Part shown: positions 42,750-57,176 of the stretch, one piece after another
Layout: every line of letters begins with the position of its first letter
Numbering within the stretch: position 1 is the stretch's first letter
NCBI GenBank assembly: GCA_037176845.1
Contig: JAYKXP010000103.1
Span: 1-64,000, forward strand
Direction of reading: 5' to 3'
DNA length: 64,000 nucleotides
From: Paramarasmius palmivorus
Taxonomy: Eukaryota > Basidiomycota > Agaricomycetes > Agaricales > Marasmiaceae
Position numbers and translations under genes: made by a program
Notes under the pieces: generated by a model
The model's database searches: none
The model's input: the letters and a program-made list of their open reading frames with translations, nothing else
What the model was told of the DNA's origin: nothing

Positions 42750-43810
42750 CATATAAACACAATCTCGCTGACAAGCTTGCGTACCGCGGACGACAACACC
42801 TAGCCCGACCCTTCCGCTAAATGAAAGCAGATCGTACTATGGTACCATGCTGTTACGCCTGGACAAAGTCAAGAGGCAGGTCGATTGGTGCTGGATCTCA
42901 CCGGATACCCTCGACTGCGCTGTTCCCGATGGATTTGTGCTGTACATTTTGGCATCATGCCACGATAAAACCCGAGATTGTGCAGTTTGTGACATCTTGC
43001 GAGCTCCGAGTTGGCGGTTCTTTGGGCGAAAGATCTTGTCAGTCTACTTCCAGGTAGCTCAATTACCTCTGAGCTTTTCAGTGGACGTTCCAAAGGTGAG
43101 TGTTGGTTATTGCCCGCAAACTCCAAGTATTGACAGGATTTCTAGGATTCAAATCCTTGTATATGTCGTCTTCCCTGGCTCGGAGGTATGGGCTATTGCG
43201 TTGGAGGTATGTTAGTGGTATGTTGTACTATCTACCTTTTAAACTCACTACCCAGATGCTAACAGCGACATATACTGAAGCTTCAGGGTTTGTCTTGTCA
43301 ACTGGGGGCATTGGGCATTCAAGCGTCGAGGCATGCTCAAAATCTGTCCTTTGTATAGCTCGTACTCACGGTGTTATCTAGAGACAACCCTTTACTGTCT
43401 TTGCCGTTGTGCGCCAGCGTGCTCGTTTTGAAGGGGTCGTTAGGTTGGACAATACCGATTCGTGATCGCGGGCAATGATCCACCTACGCGTCAGTTGGTG
43501 AGTCATGGACATCTTGCAGTTATGCGACTCACAGTGCTTACTTCTGCCTTCTTTCTACCTGTGCAGATAGTAACCTTCGGAATATGATGCCCATGGCGGG
43601 CATCGGGAATGAGGTACTCCTAGGATATATTCTCCGCGCCGAACTATTACTCGTGTTGGCGCTGTTCTCGTAGATGGTGTCTTTGCATCCGCCGTCGCTC
43701 CAGCCGTTCGTTTTGGAAGATACCCTAGCAATATCGAGGAGGGCTTTACCGAGGAAGGATTATGTTCTTAGATCACACCAATAGATGGACATTGGCCGCC
43801 ACGGCGCTAC
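42750..43810. repeat. Partial, internally deleted R2 copy
   Basis: 42750-43030 matches 21170-21400 (CACCTAGCCCGACC; AACCCGAGATTGTGCA). Then 43060-43810 matches 24680-25410 (GTTCCAAAGGTG; GGTTGGACAATACCGATTC; AATATCGAGG). The 3.3 kb that separates these segments in copy A is absent. A plus frame of 122 codons (42847-43215) crosses the joint, starting with DCAVPDGFVLYILASC where copies A and B have an equivalent PDETYMP/PDGTYMP frame. Confidence 0.6.
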
Positions 43811-43829
43811 TATGAACTGACAAATTCTA

Positions 43830-44475
43830 CGAAGGGACACATACGAACATGAGATGAATCATAATCTTGATCCAGCTTTGATTCTCCTGCACCCAGCGGA
43901 AGGTCAGAACCACGACTCCTGTGCAAGCCAACGAAAGAACTGTACCATGAACGACTTTGCGTACATTGATACAGTACCGCCTTTCTGCCCTATAAGACCC
44001 CAAAGTTGTGCATCCGAAGCCTCTGTTACTGCGACCAATCTCTGCTCCAGAGCCCAGAGACAGAGCGGTTGTAGGTCTTCCGGTACTGTCAGGTTTCCAC
44101 AGATCAGCTTTATCACAAAGTTTCATAAGGGTACACGACGTACCGTCTGTCTCCTTACAGAGAAACGCGAATAGACACAGCTTGGGAACAAGGTAATGAT
44201 ACATAACCGCTGGGTGCATCACACCCTGGCCTGGGATTTGAAAGTTGGTCGGCGGTGGACCTTTTAGCGGCTCAATGGCTCAACATGTAGTTAGTAACAT
44301 ATCCGAAGGCAAGATTCGACCCAAAAAAACACTCACCGCGCTTGGCTTCCTCTCTCACATCAGCGAGAGTTGGCATTCGGGATTGAAAGTCTTGACGAGC
44401 CATTGGATTCGCTAAGACGCGTAATAGATTCGCGTTTGGTTGGTTGAGGATTTCGGATGGTCGAACGAGAGCCAT
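43830..44475 (-). CDS. Hypothetical protein exons (MALVRPSEIL...)
   Basis: An ATG at 44475 starts MALVRPSEILNQPNANLLRV, continuing to MPTLADVREEAKRGE, within a 211-codon open frame (44272-44907). Downstream, minus frames at 43827-44222 and 43904-44116 are both open (LWALEQRLVAVTEASDAQLW in one). Splice borders linking them were not settled. No domain recognised. Confidence 0.3.
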
Positions 44476-45471
44476 TGTTGTTGGGAGAAGGAAAGAACGA
44501 GATAGAAAGGTGACAGATATCAGAGTTCGTGGTATCGGTACCTTATCGAGTCCAAAGATGCTTCGAATTCTCGGCCACGATGACAGTCTTCGATACTTGA
44601 CGAAATAGGCAGGTGCCCGGGACGATATGGAGACCGAACGGGAGTAAACCTTCCCCAGAGCCAATTCCTGCTTTGAAGGGTCGCAGGTGCTTTCGAAGGG
44701 CATTGTACAATGAAGGAGATATCGAAAACTAAGTTTCACCGCGCTTGTACAAGCTGACAGCCCGAGTCTTCGTGGTAAATGGTTGGTAAACGGGTTTCTT
44801 CGCATCGGGATCCGCACAACGCGCTGGAATCTGACAGGACTGATTTTGGAGAACAATTTCTGGTATATAATATGGTCGAAAGATATTCTGCTAGAAGCAT
44901 GATTCATTGGATACTAAAAATTTGGTGAAGAGACTAGGTACACGTACCTTGCCCATACCACATCCCAGAGCCCTCTACCTCGTCAGGCCTTAGGCCTTGA
45001 TGCTTCTCAAAACCTTTTTCTTGTAACAGTACCGTGGCACCTAGCGCCGTGATTCCAGTGGCATTTCTTCCAAGTTTCCTGTCAAGGTTGCCAAAATTGA
45101 GAGTGTGTAAACGATCATCTCCACCAACTAAATGAAAGACCTACCGGATTATATGACCTATCATTCTTTTGAATCGTACGTGAGTTTCTATTCCGTGACT
45201 CCGCCTAAACTGAGAGCCTTGGAAGTGGGAGTGTGCATCCTATGGACCATGGTTGAGGTTGAGTGCAACGCTTGAGTCGAGCGCTTAGATATGGTTGGTA
45301 GTGAACAGCAGTGATTGGTGGTACAGAAACATTCTTGTTGGTACATACGTGACATTGATACCCATACATTCAAGATACAAAGCCCGCGCAAGCTTGGCTT
45401 AGAGATACCCCATGAAACGGAAAGCCCTCAAAGAACCAATAAGGAAAGGACAGTCATCTTATACGACGCGT

Positions 45472-45815
45472 CTAGCGGCGGGGGCTAAACTGGAGGGACT
45501 GACTCGAAGGCTGGGAGTACTGGGAAGCCCCCAGGCAATCCAAGCTCCTTCTAATCCTCATCCACAGGCTCCGAGTCGCCTCCGCCCTGTAAAGGTAAAA
45601 TTTCGCTTCAATATCGTTGAAGCCTTCCGCCTCTCCGAAACTCGGTTCGCAATCAGGGCCGGCGAAAGTAGCATCGACTCCTTCCTTCTCTTCACCTTCC
45701 GTTTCTTCGGGAGTATAATCAAACCCCACATCTCGAGCACCACTTGGTACTCAACGCTTGAAGCTTGACGCGCTTGACGTCCCACTGTTGTTTGCAATTC
45801 GAGAGCTTTCACCAA
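45472..45815 (-). CDS. Hypothetical protein exon related to the 61-62 kb gene
   Basis: A minus frame reads GFDYTPEETEGEEKEG and then NDIEAKFYLYRAEATRSLW. The second part resembles VAIQAKLYLSSLKADRRGW in the gene at 60983-62208, both preceded by acidic or glycine-rich sequence, suggesting paralogous exons. No longer model was built; an overlapping minus frame (45558-45815) is also open. Confidence 0.25.
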
Positions 45816-46079
45816 AGTATCTCATCTTGCATAATGTCATTCTCGATACTCTGGCACCAGCACTTTCATCAGATTTGGACGCGTAACGGAGAGATACAGA
45901 TCACATACCTGAATCCAAGTAGCCATAGCTTATAATCCTCCGGTCATTCGGAACATAGAGCATGAAAAGAGTCCTCGACCACCTATTTTCTTTCCTAACG
46001 GTCCTTATCCTCGAGTATTGTATGACTTGACATGCTTGAGGTATTACTGAGCCAATTGAGAAGGGATACATATGTTGGG

Positions 46080-46440
46080 ATGCTTGGCGTGTTGGTGGTT
46101 CACGATCAAGGGGTGTTCGCAACGCGTCTGAACGAGGAATTCGAATGTTCCGTCTAACCACCTTCCTTCTAACACGGTTCTCTGTAACTTTCTTCCTCTG
46201 TCGACCTTGGTTCTATTACTGTCGCCTTGTTCCATGAATCACTCGGATGGAATTACCGGTACGACTCACTTTACACTGATAAATTTCTTTTTGCTGATAC
46301 GCTTCCTCCATGGTCTTTTCACTCCCCTTATCACAGATTCAAACAATACCATCCCAGCTATCCAACATTCGGCCAAATTCCAGACTATCCTTCCGTCTTC
46401 CAGAAGCACGTAAGACCTTCAAAGCCGCCAACTCCATAGG
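46080..46440. repeat. Small R2 fragment
   Basis: Matches 28370-28720 of copy A (GGTGGTTCACGATCAA, GTGTTCGCAACGCGTCTGA, CCTTCAAAGCCGCCAACTCCAT region) and the equivalent part of copy B at 56560-56890. It is followed by unrelated sequence. Confidence 0.5.
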
Positions 46441-46449
46441 CCCTGTTCG

Positions 46450-48640
46450 ACATCCCCTGCACCAGAATCCCAATACGACTATCCCCACAAAGAAGAGAAC
46501 GTCTCCCTGTCGCGATGAAGAGAGCGATACATCCCTGACGCTCCTCCGCCTTGACTTGAAAGCTTGAAAGCTTGAACGTTTGAACTCCCGCTATCCCATC
46601 CCAACACCATCAGCCTAGCTTCAACTCGCGCCAAAACTATGCCTACTCCCTACGGTCCATCAACACCTCCAGTCCGCCTCATTTTGCACTCAGAGAAGAT
46701 CCCTCCCGCGGATGGATAGCCGTTCTACTCCTCCAGACTTCTACTGAAAACAAATTACACGCGAACATCGATTGAGTGAGTACATTTTCTTCTCGTTCTT
46801 TCCTCTGCGTTCAGCTGATCATTCCTTCCTCTAGGATCGATATTACCTACACTCGCTGCTGGTACTACGCAACCCGAAGAAGTTGGAAAGGCAGTCAAAG
46901 TACACAACCTACGGTACGTTCCTTGAATCCATCTGGTTCGCACTCGATGTTGATTCGCCCTTCATTCTATTCATAGGTGTAAGTGGACTGCAAAGCTCTG
47001 AAGAGTGTCATTGGTGTATTAGACGTCTGGAGACTTTGTCTACATGTACAACATCGATACCAATAACAGAGCGCTCTAAGCCAGAACCTCCCAAATCCAA
47101 GACCAGAAGTAAGAACAAGGAAACGTCTAGAAAGATTACGCGTCAATGACTCGGAGGCGTTGCAAATACCATCAAGGTTGAACATACATAGTAATCGATG
47201 CGTTACATCGCGTCTGGCCATCGTCACGTTAGCTCTTCCTTCGTTAATCTTGAAGCTTGAGCCACCTATGCATGCTGTGTCGTGTCCGAGCTTTTGTAGA
47301 TGAGCCTGTGTGGGAGCGTGGTAGAAGGTAGTAAAGTTCCCGAGCTTGGGCAGGATTTTCGGGGGCATTGAGTGATCTGAATGTCTCCGCGGATGCTTCG
47401 AAAGTTGGTGCGGTACAAAGACTGACAGGAACTCGAAGCTGGGGGCTGAAACTTCAAGGGGCAGTAGAAGGGCGTATAGATCGCGGCAACTGATAGAACA
47501 CCTCCGTATGTTCGACTAACCGGACAAGTTAACTTCTACGAGAACGAAAAGACAAGCAAAAGGCACGAACCTTGTACAATGGGGAGCCTGTAGCAGGTCC
47601 CTTAGGCTGCAGAATGCGAGAACATCGGGGCAGCCTCCTCGGATACAGGCACGAAACATCACAACCCAACTCCAACTACAGCAGGAGGAGGAAGTTTGGT
47701 AGTGGGTGTTTCAGGGATACGTCTGTAAAAATCGCGTTCAGTATCAGGAAGCGATGGTGTACAAGTTGGCTTACCTCGATCCCCAGTACCCAACAACAAG
47801 CTAGGTATTGCTCGGACCTATTACTGCATATTCCGCGTTGCCCGGGTTTGTAATGAGTTCGTTGTTTTGCGAGATACGCACCATGTCGGTTCTGATGCTG
47901 CGATAGATGTCAAGAGTTGCTTGGTAGGCTCGAGAGGAAGCGGTTGATGATGGTATGCGCAGTGCTGTGCGGGATGGTCAGGCCAAAGATGCGGTGGGTT
48001 GGTCATCGCACTGGTGATGAATGGCGGGGGGTGTTGGGTCTGTAGTGCGCAAGGAAGTGAGCTGTGAAGGGGTTCGCGTTTTGATGATTATTGGTTGAAT
48101 ACAAGACCCTAAGCTAGCGTTAGTATTGAGACCTCGAAGATGACAACAGTTAGACTAACCGAATAAGAGCGGTCGGAGTCGTACGACTGAAATAACAGCC
48201 GCACTTACATGCCATAGCTTTATCCTGGAGAAGGTAAAGGTGATGGTTCTTCTTCAGGGCTAGGTGCTTGACGTCCAGTGTCTAATGGTTAGGACGGGAT
48301 GGATGGAGCGGGTGTTGTTGGCGGCTGATGCATAATGAGCGAACACAGGAGTCTGGACGGTAGTATATACGCACTCTGTTTCCCCAAAAAAGCTCCAAAC
48401 CCGTAGCCTATTTGTCTCTTGTAGTATATCCTGGAATAAGGGCACGCAAGCTCAACGGACAGACATGACCTCGATATGCGGAGTTCGGATGCTGCTGAGC
48501 TTGTAACGTTGCTAGTTGAGCGATGGGATGAGGACAGCGGGACATGATTCATTGGAAAGGCTGAGGTTACGTGAATGACACGTTCTGTGTATGGTTTGCG
48601 GAGGTCTGGTCTTGAAAATTGCTTGGTTGAAGGAGGAAGG
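46450..48640. other. Poorly resolved stretch before R2 copy B
   Basis: A minus frame around 47170-47368 looks coding (LPKLGNFTTFYHAPTQAHLQ) and may end at a GTATGT donor near 47190. Other short frames have no motif. No RNA gene, terminal repeats or known domain were recognised in these 2.2 kb. Confidence 0.25.
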
Positions 48641-49280
48641 GATTGTGAAGGATATTGAAGTTGGTGAACTTGGGAAAATGTGTTAATTTTGCGAGTCGCG
48701 TGTGTAGAAAAGAAATGATTCACCTTGTTTGCGCTCTAGCATTGGCCATAGCATTGTTGAGAATAGGCCGAGGTGATTGTGACTCTGAGCAAGTTATGGA
48801 TGTCGATGTCGGACTCGATGAGAGCCGGCAGGCATTTTGCTCCTTCCTTCTTTACGCGCTCCATTCTCTGGGATATACAAGATATAGCACTCCATCGACA
48901 TCTCTCAAGTTACATTCAAGACACGTACAGAAGAAATCTTGCTTGCACGACAATGAAATTCAACCAATCCGCCTATGCCTATAGCCAAAGACCTTCGACA
49001 GCCTCCTCATCACCACGCTCCTCCTCACTCCACCAAGTACCTCCCTCCCTCTTCCTCCTCACTTGCTCCGTACCATGAATATTACCCCCATCAACCCATA
49101 TTCATCAAACGCGCTAAACCTACGGTCTGCCTAGCGGCCCAGGTATCCCGAGCACACCGAACCTCGAGATACCTAGGTGAAGATGGGGCGAAAAGGTTGA
49201 GGGTTAGACGATAGACGATAGAACTGAAAATGAGATCCGGGAAGGGCAGAAGCGAATTGACCGGACAAGCACTTTTTGGA

Positions 49281-50341
49281 AAGGGCTGGCTCGGTATGTT
49301 GCCAAGTGAGTTCTCTTCCTACTCCTTTTCGCGAGGCTGATCATTCCCAAGGGACGCGAATGGAGATGGTGCAAAATACCAGTTGTACGGACACCAGAAG
49401 ACTTCAAAAACGAACATCCTATATACTACAGACTGAGTATGCAATCACCCTTTCCCCGTCTGTGGCCCCTTTGCTGATGTACCAGGATCAACTCTTCAGC
49501 AGGAGCCGTCTACGGCCCCATACGACAACTTATACCCGCTATCATTATTAGCAGGACTCGTTGTCCGTACTTCCTCTCCCGTCTCTCCTCTCAAACGTCA
49601 AAACTTATACCATAGTCCTCATCAAATAGGTACACCGCAGCAACAGGACGTGTAAAAACTATCAACGCCGGCTCTTCAATTGGTTGAAACCTCGTGTCAG
49701 CATACCCAAGGCGGAAGGTACAGGGACGGGAGCGCAGATACCCGCTTGGTTGATGCCGTGGTGAATCACTGGGTAGCTTCTTTGTAGTATGTGTCCCTTT
49801 TGCTCAGCTACCACCCAATATTTCTTGCTCTTTCCGCCATTTCTCCATCCTCTCTGGTTCGAAGAACGAATACTGACCAAACGCTAACAGCCCCCTCAAA
49901 CGCTGTCTTCATCACACAATATATGGCACACACAAGAACCGGACGTAGGCACGAACTATCCGACGGAGACATCAGGTATGTATAGTGCTATTCGATTTGG
50001 ACGTTCCTTTTCGTGTTTTTTTTTGCTACTTAACGTTCTCTTCTTCGAGCTGTGAAGCGTCATGCTTGATTACATATCTCTTATTTCTTTGTTCACTACT
50101 TCCTCTCCCTTCAATCGAGCTAACATTCTCGCACATCTAGACCTTTCAGCGTCGGCTAGAACTTGCAGGCCCCACGTCCCGACCAACGCCAGTTATTCCT
50201 TCTCTTCGGAACGGGGAACATCTCCATGCCATATGGCGGTAAGTATTTGAGTCGATCCTTGATTGGTATAGCTCACGGTAATCTCAGTGCGATGTTCTAG
50301 GACACACGCTCACCGTACTTGCCGCGGACGATAACACTTAG
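49281..50341 (+). pseudogene. Uncharacterised intron-rich gene, R2 copy B (frameshifted)
   Basis: Same exon order as 20130-21188: ARYVAK to 49305, intron 49306-49351 (46 nt), DANGDGAKYQL, then a shift. Copy A has CAGTTGGCAGTTGTACGG where copy B has CAGTTGTACGG, loss of one 7-bp repeat unit. A further one-base insertion in an A run lies in a later exon. The terminal exon (SMPYGGHTLTVLAADDNT) and its TAG are shared with copy A, and the preceding exon has an extra TAG. Confidence 0.4.
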
Positions 50342-53300
50342 CCCGACCCAACCCGTACTATGGCACCATACTGGCATGTCTAGGCAAAGTCAAAGCTGGC
50401 GCTCGTGCCGCATCTCCTGGACTGCGCTATGCCCGATGGGACATACATGCCGTTGTCTCGTGTTGGGGATTTGTGTGTTGTGCGCTTTCGCACCATGCTC
50501 GTTCAGCTATAAGCATATTACACCTGAGCTGGTGCATTCTGCGAGCTGTCGGTGTATTCGTTTAGTGCTGGCTTCAGTTGTTAGCGTCGGAGTATCTATA
50601 TACGATACGAGGGTAAGTGATACCTATACCGTCTTGCGATTGCCGTGCTTATAGTTCTTTCTATGTAGATTCCAGGCTTTAGGTTCGAAGGTTCAGGGAG
50701 AAGATCAGCATTCATGTGAGCTATCTATATCTCACTCTTTATGGCTGGTCTCTGACTCTCAGCCTAGACGAACTCAGGTCGACAACTTCGTACATCCTAA
50801 GCTTTAGTCTAGGAGGATCGCTCGCGCCGTCTCAGGTACGTTAACATCCAATCGTTATTCGTTTATCTGAACGCATAGCACCCTATTGCCAGCACCTTCA
50901 ATGTAGCACGCATGATCAAACAAACCGAACATTGTAGGTCTGTCATTCTCAGGGGTTTGTTACCATACTACCATACTAACGCAGATTGATCACAGCTAGG
51001 ACGAATTCCGACTACCAGCTCCGGCGATGGCTTTTTTTCAGAAAGGGTACTACGGAAGCCAGAACTGTGGAACCGCGTTATCGTCCTTCGAGCCGACCTG
51101 CTTGTCGTCTCATTCTGGAGTTGGCTCGTTGAGTGCTGAGTGCTTCTAGGACTCAGGTAATGCTCCATGCCATTCAGATGCTTTTCTAGTCGTTACTAAC
51201 GTTGTCTCTTGTACTAGCTGTCTTGTCCGTTTCTGCCTTGATTCAATGAAGACGTCCGACGCGAGTAATGGTATTCCCATCAAGCGCTACAACGGTAGCA
51301 GTTCCTCGCGTGTCTGTGTCATGCGCAAGTCATCTTTTACCATGTTCTGAGGTGCGTGCCGCTTGAACTTTGGGACATACATATCTCGCTCACGATCAAA
51401 GACAGTGATATACGCTTGTTTTGGAAGTTGGTATCTACCTGTCATGGACAGCGAATTGAGATAGGTATTAAAGCGGAATTTGATGTCTACCTGTGGATAG
51501 CAAATGGAAACAGGTATATTTGAGGCCGTGTTTATCGTATAGGCTATGCTGACGATGATAACCAGGTGCACACAATAGAACCTTTTACTCTATTTTCATC
51601 AGCCAGCCTCGGTCAGCGATGGCCTCTCAATCCCGCTTGAATGAATATCTAGTGTCCACTTGATGCTGGCCGTGCTCATGTCGGTTTAGCGTTGGATTGA
51701 CCAACAACTCCGTGTGCCGTTTATGAGTGATACGTGAAGGGGATCTACTGGATTCCATGAGCGACATCTGTCGTCCTACTACAGATGCTACTCTCATAGC
51801 CTGAACGTGAATGCTTTGTATCCTTGACGAATTACTGTGATATTAGAGATATATTACGCTTCAGACAGGATACGGCAAGCTCACTCACCCCGAGCCCTAG
51901 GTGGTGCGGCGACATCCGTAAAAAGAACCAAGGGTACATAAGTACCTACGTCCAAGCTTCAAGGGCTCGTAGATAGAACAATTATCATGCTGAAGCCAGA
52001 GCCAGAGTCTGAAGGGGTGTGAAAGGAAGCGTCGACGCTGTGAGAAACGATCATGATGCCGACAACCTCTTGATCACGAACTACGACGACCAGCACCACC
52101 TCTATTTTCTTTTCCTCTCGCTCCTCACATCACATAATAATCCAGATGGCTATCACTACATGGTACGTTAATTCTCCTATGGCCCATTCCTTCGACCTTT
52201 TTAAAAATTTCTCTACAGCTCCCAGTCGAAGATCTTCCTTAGTCAAAATAAAAGGTCATTGCAAGGATTCAAACTGACAGATAACTTACCGGGGAAAGAC
52301 TCGGTGCGTTGTCCTGTTTTCGTGGTATCACTGCAAGACGTCGTTCGTGCTGACTATCGGAATAGCTTTTAGGTATTTCATAAATGAGGAATTACAAGCG
52401 AGACGCCGAGGTTAAGAGGCTTCTACGCCCCTTCATGCTGCATGTGATAGGACTTGGGAGGGTGCAGCGAGCGGTGTTTGTCGGAAAGGTCATCAAGAGC
52501 AAGATTGGACAAGACACCCCGAGAGTTGTGGAGCGAGAGAGAGGGGAGCTCTCAGGACTTCGAGATTTTCCGTGTACAGTAAATCCTTGCTCAGAATCTT
52601 CCTTTACGCAGGAGCTCACAATAATCCAACTTGCAGGAAACCCTAGGCAATATTGAAGACTCAGAGAACAACGCAAATAAGACGGCTTCAAGAATAGTGA
52701 CTACAACCACCTGAATTCACGCCATCCATCGTTCAATCACTCAAGGTCATTGTAAGCGCGCGTTATTCTACACGGTATCTGAGCTCTCGGTGAATGTTCC
52801 AAAGGTGGGTGCTAGTTATTACCTACAGACTTCAAGGATTAACAGGGTTTCTAGGATCCAAATGCTTGTCTATGTTCTCTTCCCCGGTTCGGAGGTATGG
52901 AATATCGCGTCTGAGGTATCTCGTACTACCTGGCTTTTAAACTCGCGTCCCAGATGCTAATCAGCGACATATACTTGTCCAGGGTTAGACTTGTCAATCA
53001 GAGGCATCCAAGCGTTGGGGTATGCTCAAAATCTGTTCTTTGTATAGCTTGTACTGATGGCGTGGTTTAGGTACATATGAGGATGACCCTATAGCCATGG
53101 TATCTTTGCTATTGGCCCGGTTGTTCAAGGTTGAGCCTGCGCTAGCGTGGTATTGTGAGTGACCGTGAGGTTGGACAATACCGAGGGCAGTGGGCTATCT
53201 ACGCGTCAGTTGGCAAGTCATGGTTCTCTTTTGGTACTCTTCACAGTGCTCACTTACCTCTGCCTTCGTCCTCTTTATGCAGATAGCAACCTTCGACGTA

Positions 53301-56300
53301 TAATGCCGTCAGGAATGATCATGAGGTACTCCTATGGTTCATCTGCCGCGCTGAACTGTGACTGATGTTGGCGCTGTTCCTGTAGATGGTGCCTTTGCGG
53401 TCCTTTTCCTGTCAATCTTCGGCCGTTCGTTCTAGCAATATCGAGGGGGGCCTTCACCGGTTCTTAAATTACGCTAATAGACGTACATTGGCCGTCTCGG
53501 GCTGCCTAGTCTATTGGACTGAAAGCAAGTTGAAAGCATTCTATCAGGCAACGCCGAATGACCGGGGATACATTGATCAGTAAGTGCGGAGTTATCCTAT
53601 CACGATCCATGGAGTGCTTATATGGGATATAGCTGGATGTTGTACGAACGATGTGAACTATTTCTCGCCATGCTTCCGGTGCACTCTGGGGTTCGGCTAC
53701 GGGCGCGTATGTTACTGGGAGAGAGATTCACATCGAAAGTGCTATGCTAGGTTGTTTTGTGGTGTTGAATAGATTTAGATATACAAGAGGAATTCGTAAT
53801 CTGACAGATAGCTGGTACACTGTGATGCTATACATGGACGAGAAGATTCAAAGTAAACAGCTCGCCCTCGGATGAAAGCAGTATAGACCCAAGTCATCCA
53901 GTACGTGGGTTGAAAGTAGTCCACTGCTGCCAGTGGTACGGAGAGAAATCTTGTAGACTGGTGAATGCAATAGCCATGATCATGAGGAGTGAAGCGGAAT
54001 GCGCGTATGCGAGGACAACCATGGCCAGCAACTTGATCTCCTTTTGCAACAAGGAACTCGCAACTTCTGTGCGCGGGACGTGCAAGACTTTCCAGGCGTA
54101 AAAGTATCATTTTCATTGCTTTCATTCTGGTTAGATAGCTAAATGTCAAACAGGGCCTGGTACGAGCATGAAGATAGACGACACACCTTTTCATCATAGG
54201 CCTTCAATATTTCAATGATGGTCTTCCGCATTTCCATCTGGTCATCCTCTGAAGTCCACTCTCTATCCCAAATATATTCACAAAACACCTCTCCTTCAAC
54301 GCTCGCAGCCGACTAAGTCGTCTCAACCAGCAGTCAGCAACGGGAACGAATCGTTGATCATGGCTCAATGTCAAACATTCTTTGCCAGCACTCCGCTACT
54401 GCCCTTCGCGTTTAATCCCCATGGCGGTGAATGTACAGTAGCAGCTGAAGGAATGCACCCCTGCGACTCAAGAGTGCGTAGAAAACGTCTAGATTAACTA
54501 TTTAAAACATAAGTGTATCTCGCTCCAATGTGAAAAATCAATAAACTAGATATAGGTGTATTCATCGAACGTAGAATGCGTAAAATACACCGTTATTGTT
54601 TCCTCGTTTGGGGAATGCAACTCTAAACCTATGATGTCCATACTTCCTATCCGACTATCCGACTATCCGAATTCAGAAAATATCAATCTTCATTATCTCC
54701 ACACCGCCTCTTGACCAGAACGCAGTTTTAGCTGCCCAGCCTTCCTATCTGTCCGACGATGATCCTTAGTCCGCTTACTAGCCTCGCGAACCTGGTTGCT
54801 TTCCGGAAGTGCTGGCTCGAGGAGCCTGTCGTGCGTTCGTTGCAGATGGTTGGAATTGAAATCGAACGATGCTCTGTGAAGCCAATGTCATGAGAGCAGC
54901 CTCAAGGTACGTAGAATGAACTTGCCTGTGCTTTTCGGATTGCGTTCGGTTGCTTTTACTGTACCCTCGTCGAGACCGGTCGTGCATCTCCTTGGCTATT
55001 CACCTGTTTCCTAGGTTGCCAGAAGGGGTGGTGGCATTGGTCGATTTGGGAGTGACTAGTGACGTCCTGGGGGTGTTGATGTGGACCGGACAGGTTTCTT
55101 AGTACCGATTATTAGTACCAAGCCGAGGGTACGAGTATTGGTTTGAACGTACCTTGGGGTTAGCTGCCAACCGGTAATGAACTAGTACTCGATTCGTCGA
55201 GATCTTCGAATCGACTACCGTGGATAATGATTTGCGAGAGCGTATTGTGATTTGCGAGGTGCGTGTAGAGTGCTGGCAGCGTGTGGTTATAGGCATGAAA
55301 CCAAAGGAACCGGTTCTGTACGAATCATGGTAAGCTAGGAACTTTGAAACCTTTGATGCCGCACCATTGTAGAATATCGGCGCAGGCAGGTTCCTATCCG
55401 AAAAGCTGGGTTAAGTTTGGGTGCCTATGAGCTGGGATGCTATGCCGAGAACAATGACAGGTACTTGAAGTTGACACACGAGAGGTGCTCGATATTCTGT
55501 CTAAACCCCTAGATCAATCACATAGTCAGTCGACCCAAGATTGGGCGATACCTTCTCAACTGTTGTCACCCACCGCTTTTCGGAGATGCCAGGGTTTCCG
55601 GGCGTCGTGTTGGTGTCTTTGGTGCCTGGGATTAGAAAGCCGCTATAATTCAAAGTTCTCAGTATTCGCGCACTGAATATCTTGAGGTAGATGTTCACCT
55701 GTTTAGGTTTTGTTCGAGAATGGAATTGTCGTTGCCAGGCGGAAGATATTGAATCTATCGGTTCCTACGAAGCTCAGGCTCTTGGCTTGAGACTGTTACC
55801 AACGGCATCCAACGGTAGCATAGTTTTCTGGCCGGAGATTTTGGTGATGCGGAGACTCTAGGCAAGACTGAGCGATTAAGAGAACGGCAGTGAATATGAG
55901 TATAGACTTGGCTGTTAAATAGCGCTCACCGATGTATTTCGAGCGAAACGACAAGTACCTTGACGGCATCAATAGCCGAGCCTTCAAGTCCGGTGGACAC
56001 AGAGCTGAGCACCTTGAGGTCAAGGAGCTTCAACTCGTAGGCTCAGGCATCATTTTGTTGAATCTTTCGTGTTGTAAAGTTGCACTGTGCCAGCTTGGGA
56101 GTGCCATTCTGTGCTCGAGAGATGTGAATAGGGGAAAAGGGCATGAAAAAGGGTCAACTACTCACAGTTTTATCCCCGATCCACAAGCCCATACCCAATT
56201 CCTACAATAACTAGAGTTCCACGCGTCGGTTTCGATAACTAGGGCACGGGAAGAGACGCAAGTAGCTGAGTTGGATGTATAGTTCAGAGAAGGGAGAAAC

Positions 56301-57081
56301 GGACCTAATTGAGGTTATCAGTGTTTACAAAACCTTGAATTTGGGCCCATGATGTACACCTTGTGCGCTTCCTGCATCCATAAAGGTTAGTACAAGTAGT
56401 GTAATTCCTGTAGAAAATGACCAACCGAGCAAGGTCAAGATTCAGGTCCACAGTAACCTATTTTCCACTAGAGATGGGCATAATCCTCGAGCGTTGTAAA
56501 GAGAAGAATTCCGGCAACTGAGAAGAACTATGTTGGGGTGCTTGTGAGTGTGGTGGTGGTGGTTCACGCGTTCACGATCAACAGTGTTCGCGACGCTCAG
56601 TCAGAACGTTCCGTCAAACCACCTTCCATCTAACACTTCCTTCCTCTATCAGCCTCAGTTCCTTCCGGAATTCTGAGATGGACCTAGTGGTGCGACTCAT
56701 TCTATACTAATGATGGAATCGTTTCGCTGACACACCCTGTCGTCTCTGCCTCCCTCTTATCCGCTGATTTCAACAATACAATCAACACTCTTAGCTGTCC
56801 CAAGCTCACCACACGCAGCTCAATTCCAGTCAACTCCTCCGTCTCCCTGTCCGTAATCTAGACCTCCAAAGCCGCCAACTCCGTCCTGCACTCATCTTCA
56901 CCTTGGTCGTTCTGTCCACTTCCATATCCTCCTACCGCAAGGTAACGCCTTACCTGCAACGCTCAACTCCCTCCAGTGGTCTCCAAGGCATAACCAGCGC
57001 CTACTACAGCATCCACACTATCGCCGGCCTCTGGAGATCACCGACCATTCCATCTGTCCATCACATCGTGCACTCAGCAGC

Positions 57082-57087
57082 TATAAA
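57082..57087 (+). promoter_or_regulatory. TATA box of MAFNN gene B
   Basis: TATAAA is 95 bp before the ATG, the same distance as in copy A; the surrounding CAGCTATAAA is also shared. Confidence 0.5.
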
Positions 57088-57176
57088 CCTGTCGGGTGCC
57101 TCGTGCACTCCACGACCTCTCCTGCTGTTCAACTACCACCACCAAAGCCCTCAACCCTAGCCCTCCCTCGCCAATA

